Assembly: GCA_001823575.1 (NCBI GenBank) | Contig: MHUW01000019.1 | Coordinates: 1-52,200 of the forward strand | Direction: 5' to 3' | Length of the DNA stretch: 52,200 nucleotides | Origin: Candidatus Yonathbacteria bacterium RIFCSPLOWO2_01_FULL_47_33b | GTDB taxonomy: Bacteria; Patescibacteriota; Minisyncoccia; Phycocordibacterales; UBA1550 | Shown: piece by piece, positions 1 through 7,527 of the stretch | Position numbering within the stretch: the stretch's first letter is position 1 | Layout: each line of letters opens with the position of its first letter | Made by a program: the position numbers and the translations under genes | Notes under the pieces: model-generated | Seen by the model: the letters and a program-made list of their open reading frames with translations, nothing else | What the model was told of the DNA's origin: nothing | The model's database searches: none

Positions 1-911
1 CTTCCCGTAGCTGGGTCCTTCAAATAGCACGAACCCTGGTTTTTCCCAAAGCCAGACTCTTGCATAAAAATAGCAAGGAGGAACGCTGGCCGAACGCCCG
101 TCTTTTGGGAAACAGTTTTTGCATAATCATACGCCTGACCAAAGGGGATTTCGCCAGAATCACGGAGTGCAAAGAGTGCGGCACGAATTTTTGCGGCAGC
201 AGCCTGTTTTTCTTGAAGCACTTTTTTATAGGCTGCCTCCTGCCCTTTGGTTACCTTCAACACCCGCGCCTTTTCAGCTTCCTTCGAATCGAGGAACTTT
301 TTTTCAAGCTCCTTCTGGTAGCGCATATCCGTTTCTTTGTCCTTTTTTTCCTCAAGCGCCGTCTTTGCCTCTTCGGTTATTTTTTTAGCGGTATCAACCT
401 CCTCGATTGATTTACCTATAGCTTCCTCAACAGACTGAAACGCGTCGACATCAACAAAAAACTCCGAAAGGGGTTTATCAGAAAGGGCTACCTCGGCAAG
501 AGAATACGAGTCAAGCTCGTCGGTGCGACGAAGGAGCGCTGCAAGAGAATCTCGCTCACGGTCAATTTTTGCCGAATATTTGGTGATGGTTTGTTTTTTT
601 ACACCAATGTCTTCAGTGAGTCCTGAGATGGCAATATTGCGGGCTTTAATAGAGAGTTTTGCTTTTTGAATTTGCGCATTCAAAATATCTACGTCACGCT
701 TAAGTGTCGCGCCTTCACTTTGTTTGCTTTTAACGAGCGCGTCTTGAATTTTTATTTCTTTTTCAGTCTGCGCTAATTCTGCTTCAAGCTTTGTACGGCA
801 CGCAGCGTCGCACGGCGCGGTCTGCGCAATGGCGACCGAAAATAAACCCCCAAAGGCGGCTACGAGCAATAGAAAAAACACGGTGAGCTTGGTAGGCAAA
901 CTTTTTTGCAT
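1..911 (-). CDS. Secreted coiled-coil protein with transglycosylase-like C-terminus (partial)
   Basis: The gene starts at ATG 911 and runs off the left edge, with 303 codons visible. Residues 1-29 form a signal peptide (hydrophobic stretch ending AIAQ). A long charged Lys/Glu/Ala-rich region, about residues 30-235, has coiled-coil character. Near the end comes FMQESGFG, with Glu285 in the position of the catalytic glutamate of SLT/lysozyme-like lytic transglycosylases, after a helix resembling their ALLLAI segment. This order (signal, coiled coil, cell-wall lytic domain) resembles PcsB-like or septal hydrolase-associated proteins, so a periplasmic or cell-surface role in peptidoglycan cleavage is inferred. 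The C-terminus and any further domain lie outside the window. Confidence 0.7.
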   Translation of the reverse strand, partial: MQKSLPTKLTVFFLLLVAAFGGLFSVAIAQTAPCDAACRTKLEAELAQTEKEIKIQDALVKSKQSEGATLKRDVDILNAQIQKAKLSIKARNIAISGLTEDIGVKKQTITKYSAKIDRERDSLAALLRRTDELDSYSLAEVALSDKPLSEFFVDVDAFQSVEEAIGKSIEEVDTAKKITEEAKTALEEKKDKETDMRYQKELEKKFLDSKEAEKARVLKVTKGQEAAYKKVLQEKQAAAAKIRAALFALRDSGEIPFGQAYDYAKTVSQKTGVRPAFLLAIFMQESGFGKNQGSCYLKDPATG

Positions 912-920
912 GTATATTTC

Positions 921-926
921 ATTATA
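921..926 (-). promoter_or_regulatory. -10 box TATAAT of the coiled-coil gene
   Basis: A perfect TATAAT reads on the minus strand and ends 9 bases before the ATG at 911. Transcription would start about 3 bases before the start codon, so the message would be almost leaderless. No Shine-Dalgarno sequence is present. Confidence 0.6.
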
Positions 927-930
927 ACAA

Positions 931-965
931 AAAAACCGCCCCGAGAGTATCCCGTGGCGGTTTTT
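931..965 (-). terminator. Terminator after rplY
   Basis: Arms AAAAACCGCC and GGCGGTTTTT enclose a 15-base loop, and on the minus strand the hairpin is followed by a run of T. It sits just after the rplY stop and before the next minus-strand gene. Confidence 0.8.
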
Positions 966-981
966 GCTCAGCGTGCGGTCT

Positions 982-1617
982 TTATTCCGCAGCCTCCTCT
1001 TCTTCCTTCTTGCCCTTCTTTTCAACTTCGATTGATGCGAGGTCCATAACAACAGGAGTTTCTGCCTCCTCTTTGGCTACCGCGATTGCGGCAACAACCT
1101 CGTTTGCGTGGGTTACCAATGTTACGCCCTTTGGAAGGACAATGTCACCTGCGGCAATCTGGCCGTCGAGAGTAGCGAGGGCTGAAACATCAACCGTTAC
1201 GCCGTGAGGAAGGTTCTCTGGGAGTGCCTTCACTTCGATCTCGTGGAGTGCCTTAACAAGTGTAGCGCCGAGGTCTTTCACAGCAGGGGCAACACCGATG
1301 AATTCAACAGGTACGTGAACCGTAACTTCATGGCCTTTTTCGATAACATAAAAGTCAGCGTGAATAGGCTCGCCTTTTACAGGGTCAATCTGAACCTCCG
1401 TAATGAGCGCGTTTACCTTACCCTTAGGCATTTCAAGGACTACCACCGTTGATTCGCCTGCGGCCTTCCATACTTTCTTGAATTCATTCAAGGGGAAAAC
1501 ACAGGGTGTTGCCTCTTGTTTGTGACCGTAATAAACTGCGGGAATAAAACCCTGGGCGCGCACTTCTGCGAGCTTTGCCTTTCCTTCACGAATTTCTCCT
1601 TTGAGTGTGATTGTCAT
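982..1617 (-). CDS. rplY: 50S ribosomal protein L25/TL5/Ctc
   Basis: A 211-residue protein that binds 5S rRNA in the large ribosomal subunit. The N-terminal L25 domain (about residues 1-90) begins with the usual basic segment containing REGKAKLAEVRAQGFIPAVYYG. It is followed by the TL5-type beta domain (about 95-185; KDLGATLVKALHEIEVKALP) and a Lys/Glu-rich tail. The length matches the long Ctc form rather than the short E. coli form. It has its own promoter and terminator and appears to be a single-gene unit. The start follows the -10 box by 8 bases without a Shine-Dalgarno site. Confidence 0.95.
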   Translation of the reverse strand: MTITLKGEIREGKAKLAEVRAQGFIPAVYYGHKQEATPCVFPLNEFKKVWKAAGESTVVVLEMPKGKVNALITEVQIDPVKGEPIHADFYVIEKGHEVTVHVPVEFIGVAPAVKDLGATLVKALHEIEVKALPENLPHGVTVDVSALATLDGQIAAGDIVLPKGVTLVTHANEVVAAIAVAKEEAETPVVMDLASIEVEKKGKKEEEEAAE

Positions 1618-1625
1618 ATTGGGCT

Positions 1626-1653
1626 ATTATACGGGTTTTTGTAAAAAAGGCAA
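1626..1653 (-). promoter_or_regulatory. rplY promoter, leaderless
   Basis: On the minus strand TTGCCT (1653-1648) and TATAAT (1631-1626) are 16 bases apart. The ATG at 1617 lies where transcription would be expected to begin, so the mRNA is probably leaderless. Confidence 0.65.
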
Positions 1654-1687
1654 GAGGTGGCGCGCTTTCGCGGCCACCTCTTGCCTT
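1643..1687 (-). terminator. Terminator after fba
   Basis: A perfect 13-base stem (GGCAAGAGGTGGC at 1649-1661 with its complement at 1673-1685) is followed on the minus strand by six T. The rplY -35 region overlaps this hairpin. Confidence 0.85.
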
Positions 1688-1699
1688 TTGGGGGTACTT

Positions 1700-2566
1700 T
1701 TAGAGAAAATTAAAGAGTCTCATCCTCTTTTCCACCACGGCCGCCACCGCATCAACGGCTGGCTTCATAAATTTGTAGGGTGCTGTTTCGTCAGGATTCT
1801 CGTTCAAGTATGCCTTGACCGCATCGTGGTACGCCACACGAATCTCAGTGTTGATGTGAATAATACCAATCCCCGCCTTGATAGCAGCCTGGAAATCCTC
1901 ATCGCTTGTTCCTGATCCGCCGTGAAGCACGAGAGGTACCCCTGCCGCCTGGCGCACTTCTTTAATACGCTCAATATTGAGGCGTGGCTCGGGAGCGTTG
2001 CGGAGCATGCCGTGAATGTTCCCTACTGACGGTGCAAAAAGGTCGATGCCCGTTTCTTTTACAAAACGCGCCGACTCCTCGCCGGTCGTGAGATTTTCAA
2101 GCGATACACCTTCAGGAACCTCGTCAAGAACCTTTGAGCCCGACCCAATATAGCCGAGCTCTGCCTCCACAATAATTTCAGGGTTCACGCTGCGCGCATA
2201 TTCCACACACTGCTTGGTAATGCGCGCATTTTCCTCAAACGAAAGCTTCGCCCCGTCAAAAATAACCGCATCAAACCCTGCATCAATAGCCTCCTTTACC
2301 CGCTCAAAGGAATACGAGTGGTCGGCGTTGAGATATATTGGGTATCCCTCGTCACGCACCGTCTTTACAAGAGCAACCGCCTGCGGAATACCTACAAAAT
2401 CGCGCTCCCCTTCTGATACGCCGATAATGACGGGTACACCCGCTGCCTTGGCCCCTTTGATGACCCCCCAGAAGCCCTCCATGTCTGAAATATTAAAATG
2501 TCCGACGGCAACCCCCTTTTCTTCTGCCATCCGAATTGTCTCGCGTAATGTTGGTACTGTGTTCAT
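1700..2566 (-). CDS. fba: Class II fructose-bisphosphate aldolase
   Basis: A 288-residue zinc aldolase that interconverts fructose 1,6-bisphosphate with DHAP and glyceraldehyde 3-phosphate in the cytoplasm. Visible family motifs are LNADHS (catalytic Asp and zinc His), EAELGYIG, GNIHGM (zinc His), LHGGSG and HINTE, the last two binding phosphate. The length is normal for the family. It is transcribed divergently from the PfkB-type kinase, and the two are separated only by a palindromic double promoter. The pairing suggests coordinated control of sugar-phosphate flux. No Shine-Dalgarno site precedes the ATG. Confidence 0.95.
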   Translation of the reverse strand: MNTVPTLRETIRMAEEKGVAVGHFNISDMEGFWGVIKGAKAAGVPVIIGVSEGERDFVGIPQAVALVKTVRDEGYPIYLNADHSYSFERVKEAIDAGFDAVIFDGAKLSFEENARITKQCVEYARSVNPEIIVEAELGYIGSGSKVLDEVPEGVSLENLTTGEESARFVKETGIDLFAPSVGNIHGMLRNAPEPRLNIERIKEVRQAAGVPLVLHGGSGTSDEDFQAAIKAGIGIIHINTEIRVAYHDAVKAYLNENPDETAPYKFMKPAVDAVAAVVEKRMRLFNFL

Positions 2567-2585
2567 ATATATGTAGTTATGTTTT

Positions 2586-2621
2586 CTAGTATACCATAAT
2601 GAAATAATGGTGGTATACTAG
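2586..2621. promoter_or_regulatory. Divergent fba/pfkB promoter with 11-base inverted repeat
   Basis: CTAGTATACCA (2586-2596) and TGGTATACTAG (2611-2621) are perfect inverted repeats 14 bases apart. Each arm contains a TATACT -10 box, the left one reading toward fba (minus) and the right one toward pfkB (plus). The symmetry goes beyond the -10 hexamers, so the arms could also be a repressor operator. Confidence 0.6.
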
Positions 2622-2650
2622 AGGGAATTAATCAGTAATAGAAATCATAT

Positions 2651-3655
2651 ATGGAGAATCAGTTAGACTTTGTAGGAATCGGTGATACCGTTGTCGATGC
2701 ATTTATCCGCCTCAAAGAGGACCAGGCGCATACCACGTGCCGTATTGATACGGGCGCATGCGAGATTTGTATGCCATTTGGCGCAAAAGTTCCTTTTGAT
2801 TTTGTGACGGTATGTTACGCCGTGGGCAACAGTGCCAACGCCTGTGTTTCTGCTTCACGCCTTGGTCTCAAGAGCGCCCTCATCACCAATCTCGGCAACG
2901 ACGAGGATGGCAAAAAATGTCTCGCATCGCTCAAGAACGACGGCGTCGGTACGCAGTATATAAAAGAGTACGATGGCATCAAAACCAACTACCACTATGT
3001 GCTCTGGTACGACAGCGAGCGTACGATTCTCATCAAGCACGAAGATTTCCCTTACACGCTTCCCCTTGGCGATGTCGGACCACGCTGGCTCTACCTCTCA
3101 TCGCTCAACGAAAAGTCACTTGCCTATCATCACGAAATCGCCGCATATCTTGCAAAGCACCCTGAGACAAAACTTTCATTTCAGCCGGGCGGTTTTCAGA
3201 TTAAACTTGGTGTCGAAGCACTCAAAGATCTCTACGCACACACCGAAGTTTTCTTTTGTAATGTCGAGGAAGCACGTCTCATTTTAAAAACAGAGGAGCT
3301 CGAACCAAAGAACCTTGTAAAAATGATGGCGACACTTGGGCCAAAAATTGTCGTTATTACCGACGGTCCCAAGGGAGCGTACGTGTACGACGGTGTAGAT
3401 GCGTGGTTTATGCCCATCTACCCCGACCCTGTTCCTCCGTACGAGCGTACGGGAGCCGGCGATTCATTTGCCTCAGCATTTATTTCAGCACTCGCCCTCG
3501 GAAAAACCCCGAGCGAAGCGATTGCCTGGGCACCTATCAACTCGATGTCCGTCGTTCAAAAAGTAGGCGCACAAGAAGGCCTCCTCACCCGTGAAGCCCT
3601 CGAGAAATTCCTCGCCGAAGCCCCCGCCGACTACAAAGCGGTTAAGCTCGATTAA
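2651..3655 (+). CDS. PfkB-family sugar kinase
   Basis: A 334-residue ribokinase/PfkB-type kinase. The N-terminal DFVGIGDTVVDAFI strand and Gly-rich substrate segment, the central GNSANACVSASRLG motif and the C-terminal ERTGAGDSFASAF anion hole with catalytic Asp are all present. The family phosphorylates sugars or sugar phosphates with ATP; the exact substrate cannot be read from sequence. Divergent pairing with fba makes a fructose 6-phosphate or related kinase role plausible (inference), which would fill the phosphofructokinase step if no PfkA exists. The -10 box is about 31 bases upstream and there is no clear Shine-Dalgarno site. Confidence 0.88.
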   Translation: MENQLDFVGIGDTVVDAFIRLKEDQAHTTCRIDTGACEICMPFGAKVPFDFVTVCYAVGNSANACVSASRLGLKSALITNLGNDEDGKKCLASLKNDGVGTQYIKEYDGIKTNYHYVLWYDSERTILIKHEDFPYTLPLGDVGPRWLYLSSLNEKSLAYHHEIAAYLAKHPETKLSFQPGGFQIKLGVEALKDLYAHTEVFFCNVEEARLILKTEELEPKNLVKMMATLGPKIVVITDGPKGAYVYDGVDAWFMPIYPDPVPPYERTGAGDSFASAFISALALGKTPSEAIAWAPINSMSVVQKVGAQEGLLTREALEKFLAEAPADYKAVKLD

Positions 3656-3663
3656 CAAAACTT

Positions 3664-3698
3664 AAAAAAACCGCCTTCGTTCAGAAGGCGGTTTTTTA
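3664..3698 (+). terminator. Terminator after the PfkB-family gene
   Basis: ACCGCCTTC and GAAGGCGGT form a stem around a 5-base loop, followed by six T. It lies just after the stop at 3655. Confidence 0.85.
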
Positions 3699-3700
3699 TT

Positions 3701-3734
3701 AAAACAAAAACACCCCGCGAAAACTTGCGGGGTG
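3701..3734 (-). terminator. Terminator after the secreted hydrolase gene
   Basis: CACCCCGC and GCGGGGTG pair around an 8-base loop; on the minus strand TTTTTGTTTT follows. It faces the plus-strand terminator next to it. Confidence 0.8.
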
Positions 3735-3768
3735 TGAAATGATACAGAGTGATACACGTTATCGAACT

Positions 3769-5097
3769 TTAGAAGGTTCTGTAACTGAAGGTCGGTGGAG
3801 ACGACGAGAGTGGTGTACCGAAGGTGTTGTGCACAGAAAAAGAATATCCTCCATACACTGGGTCATGTACTGCAGTTACGCCGGCAACGGGAATAATAAT
3901 CTGATAATTCAGGATACCACCCGAAGAGAGAATGGGGATTGTGTATTTGCTCACAATATTTCCCGCCTTGATCTCCAATACTGCGGTGCTCGGCCCTTGT
4001 CCGCGAGCATATACGACCCCAATCGTATATGAGTCGGTGAGTTCTGAACAAGAGGCGACATATCGCTCTGGCCCATAACCCGCGGAATCTATAAGATCGA
4101 ACTTGCCTGCGGTACCAACAGGTGACAAAGATGTTGCTTGTGCGCCGTTATGCTCGTACACATGAAGATCCATATCTTGCCCTGCTCCAGGCGTAAGAGT
4201 AACAGAGATGGCGGTTTCATTGGAATACACCGGCGGGTGAACGCGGCTGTGCATCATCGTCACAATGTTTTGCGTGATGATATCCACCGTATTGCTTCCC
4301 GGTGCCAAATACTCTCCGACAAAACTATGTTTCAATATGTCGTGAGATATCCACGTACTCACTTCGTTGGTTGCATTTGGTTCCAAGGGAAGATTGACTA
4401 CCAAATCAAAGTCTATCAGACCAAAGCCTTGAATGGCTTGCTGGATGGCCTTGATTACCAGATCTTCCTCAAGGGTTGTGTACGGCCCGTCCCCGCCAAC
4501 AAAACTTGTTGGGTTGGCGACGGAAACAATACCAAACCCTTGCATTTGCGCAGAACTCAGCTCACTGAAAAGGATGTTCCATTCCGCGTTCGCAAAAAAG
4601 TTCCCTTGAGAGTGAGCAATGGTAACAACATTCTTTCCTTCCTTGATACTTTTATTATAAAGATCAAGATGTTCATTGAGGTCAGCACTTCCCACAATGC
4701 TCGAAAAGTCGAATGCTCCGGCAAGCCGAAGCATTTCATTCTGAAAGAAGTCAGGCATCATATCTATCCCGCCAAGCCACCGCCAAAAAGAGACAGCGAC
4801 ATTGTCAGACAAAGCTTTTTGCTTCGCGGATTCATACAGGTCATTCAAGAGTCCGTACGTTTTATTTTCCGCAAGGTCAAAGTCGAGTAAAGCAAATTCC
4901 TCCGGAGGTAATGTTGCGTGGAGCAACATCTCGATTTTTTCTCGAGATTTTACAGCATCATCATGATCATTCATAACGCCGTTACCGAATACCACGACTG
5001 TTCTTGGGCTGGGGGTGCCAACACAGAATGGTTCACTCGCAGTCGCTTCCGTAAAAGATACGAGAAGCATGAGAGCCGCACAGAGAATGTGTTTCAT
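3769..5097 (-). CDS. Secreted alpha/beta-hydrolase (lipase/esterase-like)
   Basis: A 442-residue protein with a signal peptide (about residues 1-20, cleavage near ATA-S). TIAHSQGNF at 159-167 contains the G/A-x-S-x-G nucleophile elbow of lipases, with Ser163 as likely nucleophile. The second half has no motif I recognise and may be beta-rich. A very strong Shine-Dalgarno (AAGGAGGTGA) precedes the start. The lipoprotein gene lies 20 bases upstream in the same operon. Secretion and hydrolysis of a lipid, ester or peptidoglycan-linked substrate is inference; the substrate is unknown. Its translation signal differs from the core genes nearby, which fits lateral gain. Confidence 0.6.
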   Translation of the reverse strand: MKHILCAALMLLVSFTEATASEPFCVGTPSPRTVVVFGNGVMNDHDDAVKSREKIEMLLHATLPPEEFALLDFDLAENKTYGLLNDLYESAKQKALSDNVAVSFWRWLGGIDMMPDFFQNEMLRLAGAFDFSSIVGSADLNEHLDLYNKSIKEGKNVVTIAHSQGNFFANAEWNILFSELSSAQMQGFGIVSVANPTSFVGGDGPYTTLEEDLVIKAIQQAIQGFGLIDFDLVVNLPLEPNATNEVSTWISHDILKHSFVGEYLAPGSNTVDIITQNIVTMMHSRVHPPVYSNETAISVTLTPGAGQDMDLHVYEHNGAQATSLSPVGTAGKFDLIDSAGYGPERYVASCSELTDSYTIGVVYARGQGPSTAVLEIKAGNIVSKYTIPILSSGGILNYQIIIPVAGVTAVHDPVYGGYSFSVHNTFGTPLSSSPPTFSYRTF

Positions 5098-5117
5098 TGT
5101 TCACCTCCTTGAGATGA

Positions 5118-5687
5118 TTAGTTGGGGAGTGTTGAGGGATTAACCGCACACGTTGATGCACGCTGGTCATAAGGGGTTCCGTGGAACACCTCGCCACCGA
5201 GCTTATCATTGTAGGCGAAATACGCCTTTATGCGCTCGTCGGTGTTGAGGATTACAGATTTCAGCTCCACTTGCGGTTTATCCATGGCTTCAACGGATCC
5301 AAAAGTGTACACAAGGCACGTGATTGCCAAATCAGCTTCACGCCCATGTTGTACGGACTTCACCTTGTCCTGAGCATCAACAAGTGCTGCTTCCACAACT
5401 TTCGCATACTGAAAGAGTGCCGCGCGTTCCTTTGCCGAGTTGGGGTGTGTCGCCTCAATGTATTGTCGTACATGCAGTGGCAACCCAACACCATTGGTGT
5501 CCGTTGGCGTTATGTCGGGGATTACTGGCGCAGGCTTGGGCGTTGGTACAGGCGTCGTAGACGACACTTCACCACTACTGCTACCTCCCCCGCCACCGCA
5601 TCCGCTGATCGAACATACCCCCGCAAGAGCGAGGACGCCGAGGATGATGCCGAGTGCGTACTTGAAGATTGATTTCTTTGGTTCCAT
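5118..5687 (-). CDS. Poly-glycine lipoprotein of unknown function
   Basis: A 189-residue protein with a hydrophobic N-terminus and a lipobox ISGC, giving lipidated Cys30, followed by a run of glycine and serine and a Pro/Thr-rich linker (about 40-65). The remaining domain is mostly helical and matches no family I recognise. It is anchored on the outer face of the membrane if lipidated. It is the first gene of a two-gene operon with the secreted hydrolase, so it could be its anchor, inhibitor or chaperone (inference). AAGGAG serves as Shine-Dalgarno. Confidence 0.65.
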   Translation of the reverse strand: MEPKKSIFKYALGIILGVLALAGVCSISGCGGGGGSSSGEVSSTTPVPTPKPAPVIPDITPTDTNGVGLPLHVRQYIEATHPNSAKERAALFQYAKVVEAALVDAQDKVKSVQHGREADLAITCLVYTFGSVEAMDKPQVELKSVILNTDERIKAYFAYNDKLGGEVFHGTPYDQRASTCAVNPSTLPN

Positions 5688-5788
5688 AATGTTGCTCCTT
5701 ATTGAGAGGTTACGATATATAGTGTATCACAAAGAACTAACACACTGCGAGTGACTTTACCACAAATATGTACCTCTGACAACCATCG

Positions 5789-6964
5789 CTAAAATCTTAG
5801 GGGCGCTCTCTTTATTTCAACGGTATCTTGTGTGGTTAGAGTTTTTAAATATTCGCTATCGAGACCTTGAATTTCCCAAATTTTTAAACTGAGTTCAGAA
5901 CCTACAAGAAACACCAACGCATCAGCATCTACAACAATAGAAACTCCTACCAACCCAGGAACGCCGCCGTCATTAATAGGGGTAGCTTGCGTTATATTGA
6001 GATTAGCAGGAAGCGACTGTATAAATTGTTTTTGCAACTCAACATTAGACGTTTGATGCTCAGTATCATAAAGCGCTACAACAACTTTCATTGTTCCTTT
6101 GTTTTCCAAATATCTAAACATTTTTTCAATATGCGGTGTCATTTTATTAATGCATACGCTTCCTGGATCCTGCACAACATCCAAAAGTGTTGTTGAGAGC
6201 AGACCTTTTGAATCTTCTAATACAGCCATCAAATACCGGCTGCCTCCTATCTGAGCAGCTCCATACGGTTCAACCTTATATATTTCCTTCACCGTAAATT
6301 GAGTCGCCGCAGGAATATAAGAAAGATTTTTGGTATTATTTTTATAAAAATGAAATCCTAAAGAATCAAGATCTTCAATACACTCCAAGTCACGATTTAT
6401 CTCAAGGTCCCTATCTGACCCACCACACCCCTCACAGTCACGACTATACGCAAGAGGTAAGTTAAATGAAAACTTAGTACCCAAGAGAGGGTTCTCAGGT
6501 TGTGGAACAGACCTACGCCCTGAATGTACAACAAAAGATATTGGTTTCCAAAGGGAAACAACTATTGTAATGATAATGACAATTACAAGAGCGATGAGAT
6601 AGTAAGTTTTCTTACCACTTTCTTCTTTTAATTCTGCTGTTGCCTTATCTTCACCATCTCCTATAAAGCCCCTGAGGTATCCGTAGACCAGAAATAATGG
6701 GCCGACAGCAGGCGCAAAGTATAACAGGAGTCCGATAGGAAACCCAATTACAAACATAAGAAGACCGAACCACACAATAGTGCGAGACTTCCCTGCCTTT
6801 ACCCAAAATAAATACAAAATAAAAAAATAGGTCAAAAAACCAAGAATAGAGAGTGCCCATGATGGGAAAGTATCATTGAGGAGAGATTTTAAAGCTCCCG
6901 TAGTTCCAATCGTTCCAAACGAAACAACAAGAAACTTCTCCACTAATTCTAAAAATTTTTTCAT
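5789..6964 (-). CDS. Membrane protein with extracytoplasmic domain, unknown
   Basis: A 391-residue protein beginning MKKFLELVEK. About four hydrophobic segments occupy residues 10-150, the last (YYLIALVIVIIITIVV) before a soluble domain of about 230 residues containing a Cys pair (CEGCGG). No family is recognised. An in-frame upstream ATG at 7021 exists, but a perfect TATAAT at 6986-6981 lies between it and ATG 6964, so the shorter form is preferred. Base composition is more AT-rich than that of the neighbours, which hints at transfer. Confidence 0.65.
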   Translation of the reverse strand: MKKFLELVEKFLVVSFGTIGTTGALKSLLNDTFPSWALSILGFLTYFFILYLFWVKAGKSRTIVWFGLLMFVIGFPIGLLLYFAPAVGPLFLVYGYLRGFIGDGEDKATAELKEESGKKTYYLIALVIVIIITIVVSLWKPISFVVHSGRRSVPQPENPLLGTKFSFNLPLAYSRDCEGCGGSDRDLEINRDLECIEDLDSLGFHFYKNNTKNLSYIPAATQFTVKEIYKVEPYGAAQIGGSRYLMAVLEDSKGLLSTTLLDVVQDPGSVCINKMTPHIEKMFRYLENKGTMKVVVALYDTEHQTSNVELQKQFIQSLPANLNITQATPINDGGVPGLVGVSIVVDADALVFLVGSELSLKIWEIQGLDSEYLKTLTTQDTVEIKRAPLRF

Positions 6965-6980
6965 TGATTTGATACCTACT

Positions 6981-6986
6981 ATTATA
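6981..6986 (-). promoter_or_regulatory. -10 box TATAAT that decides the start at 6964
   Basis: The minus-strand TATAAT ends 16 bases before ATG 6964. It lies inside the longer reading frame that starts at 7021, so that longer frame would not be transcribed from this promoter. Confidence 0.5.
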
Positions 6987-7041
6987 CCCTGCTTATTAAT
7001 ATTTTGCATCAAATTTTCCAAGGACTCCCCTTGGATTCCTC

Positions 7042-7512
7042 TTACATATCAACTTGTTTGCACACCTCCAAGGGAAATTCTTTGCCTTCAACCCAATCGC
7101 GCAAAAGCTCGTAGGCGCGTAGAGAAATAAATTCTTCAGGGAGCATTTTCGATAATTCTTCTTTGGTAAACCAGCGTACTTCGAGAACAGATTCACCATG
7201 CAGCTCCTGCTCTACGGCGGAGGCAGGCCTTGCGCCCGCACCGTCTGCGTGGGCAAGAAAATTGAATTGAACTCTTCTTTTGTCGGCTTCTTCTGAAACA
7301 TACACACCGAGAGAATGTATAAGTGTCACATCCAAAGAAGCTTCTTCTTTACATTCTCGTATTGCAGTGGTAAATATTGTCTCCCCGCTATCGTGTGATC
7401 CTTTGACGATGTTCCAAAGCGGCGTCGGATTCTTTGCGAGTTTCTCCTTGATGAGCAAAGCTCTCCCGTCTTCGTCAACAATAATGACACCAACTTTTAT
7501 TTTTGTGTCCAT
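7042..7512 (-). CDS. NUDIX hydrolase
   Basis: A 156-residue protein with a near-complete Nudix box, GSHDSGETIFTTAIRECKEE, at about residues 38-57. The terminal glycine of the consensus is replaced by Ala. The family hydrolyses nucleoside diphosphates linked to another moiety; the substrate cannot be assigned. It follows the ABC exporter gene by 15 bases on the same strand and is probably co-transcribed. Confidence 0.88.
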   Translation of the reverse strand: MDTKIKVGVIIVDEDGRALLIKEKLAKNPTPLWNIVKGSHDSGETIFTTAIRECKEEASLDVTLIHSLGVYVSEEADKRRVQFNFLAHADGAGARPASAVEQELHGESVLEVRWFTKEELSKMLPEEFISLRAYELLRDWVEGKEFPLEVCKQVDM

Positions 7513-7527
7513 AGTAAATAATCAGAA

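Noticed and set aside
4138-4890. Plus-strand open frame of 250 codons
   Set aside because: It runs opposite the secreted hydrolase gene, has no start signals and no recognisable protein pattern.
5181-5672. Plus-strand frame of 163 codons over the lipoprotein gene
   Set aside because: It is the reverse image of the lipoprotein gene, which has a lipobox and a ribosome binding site.
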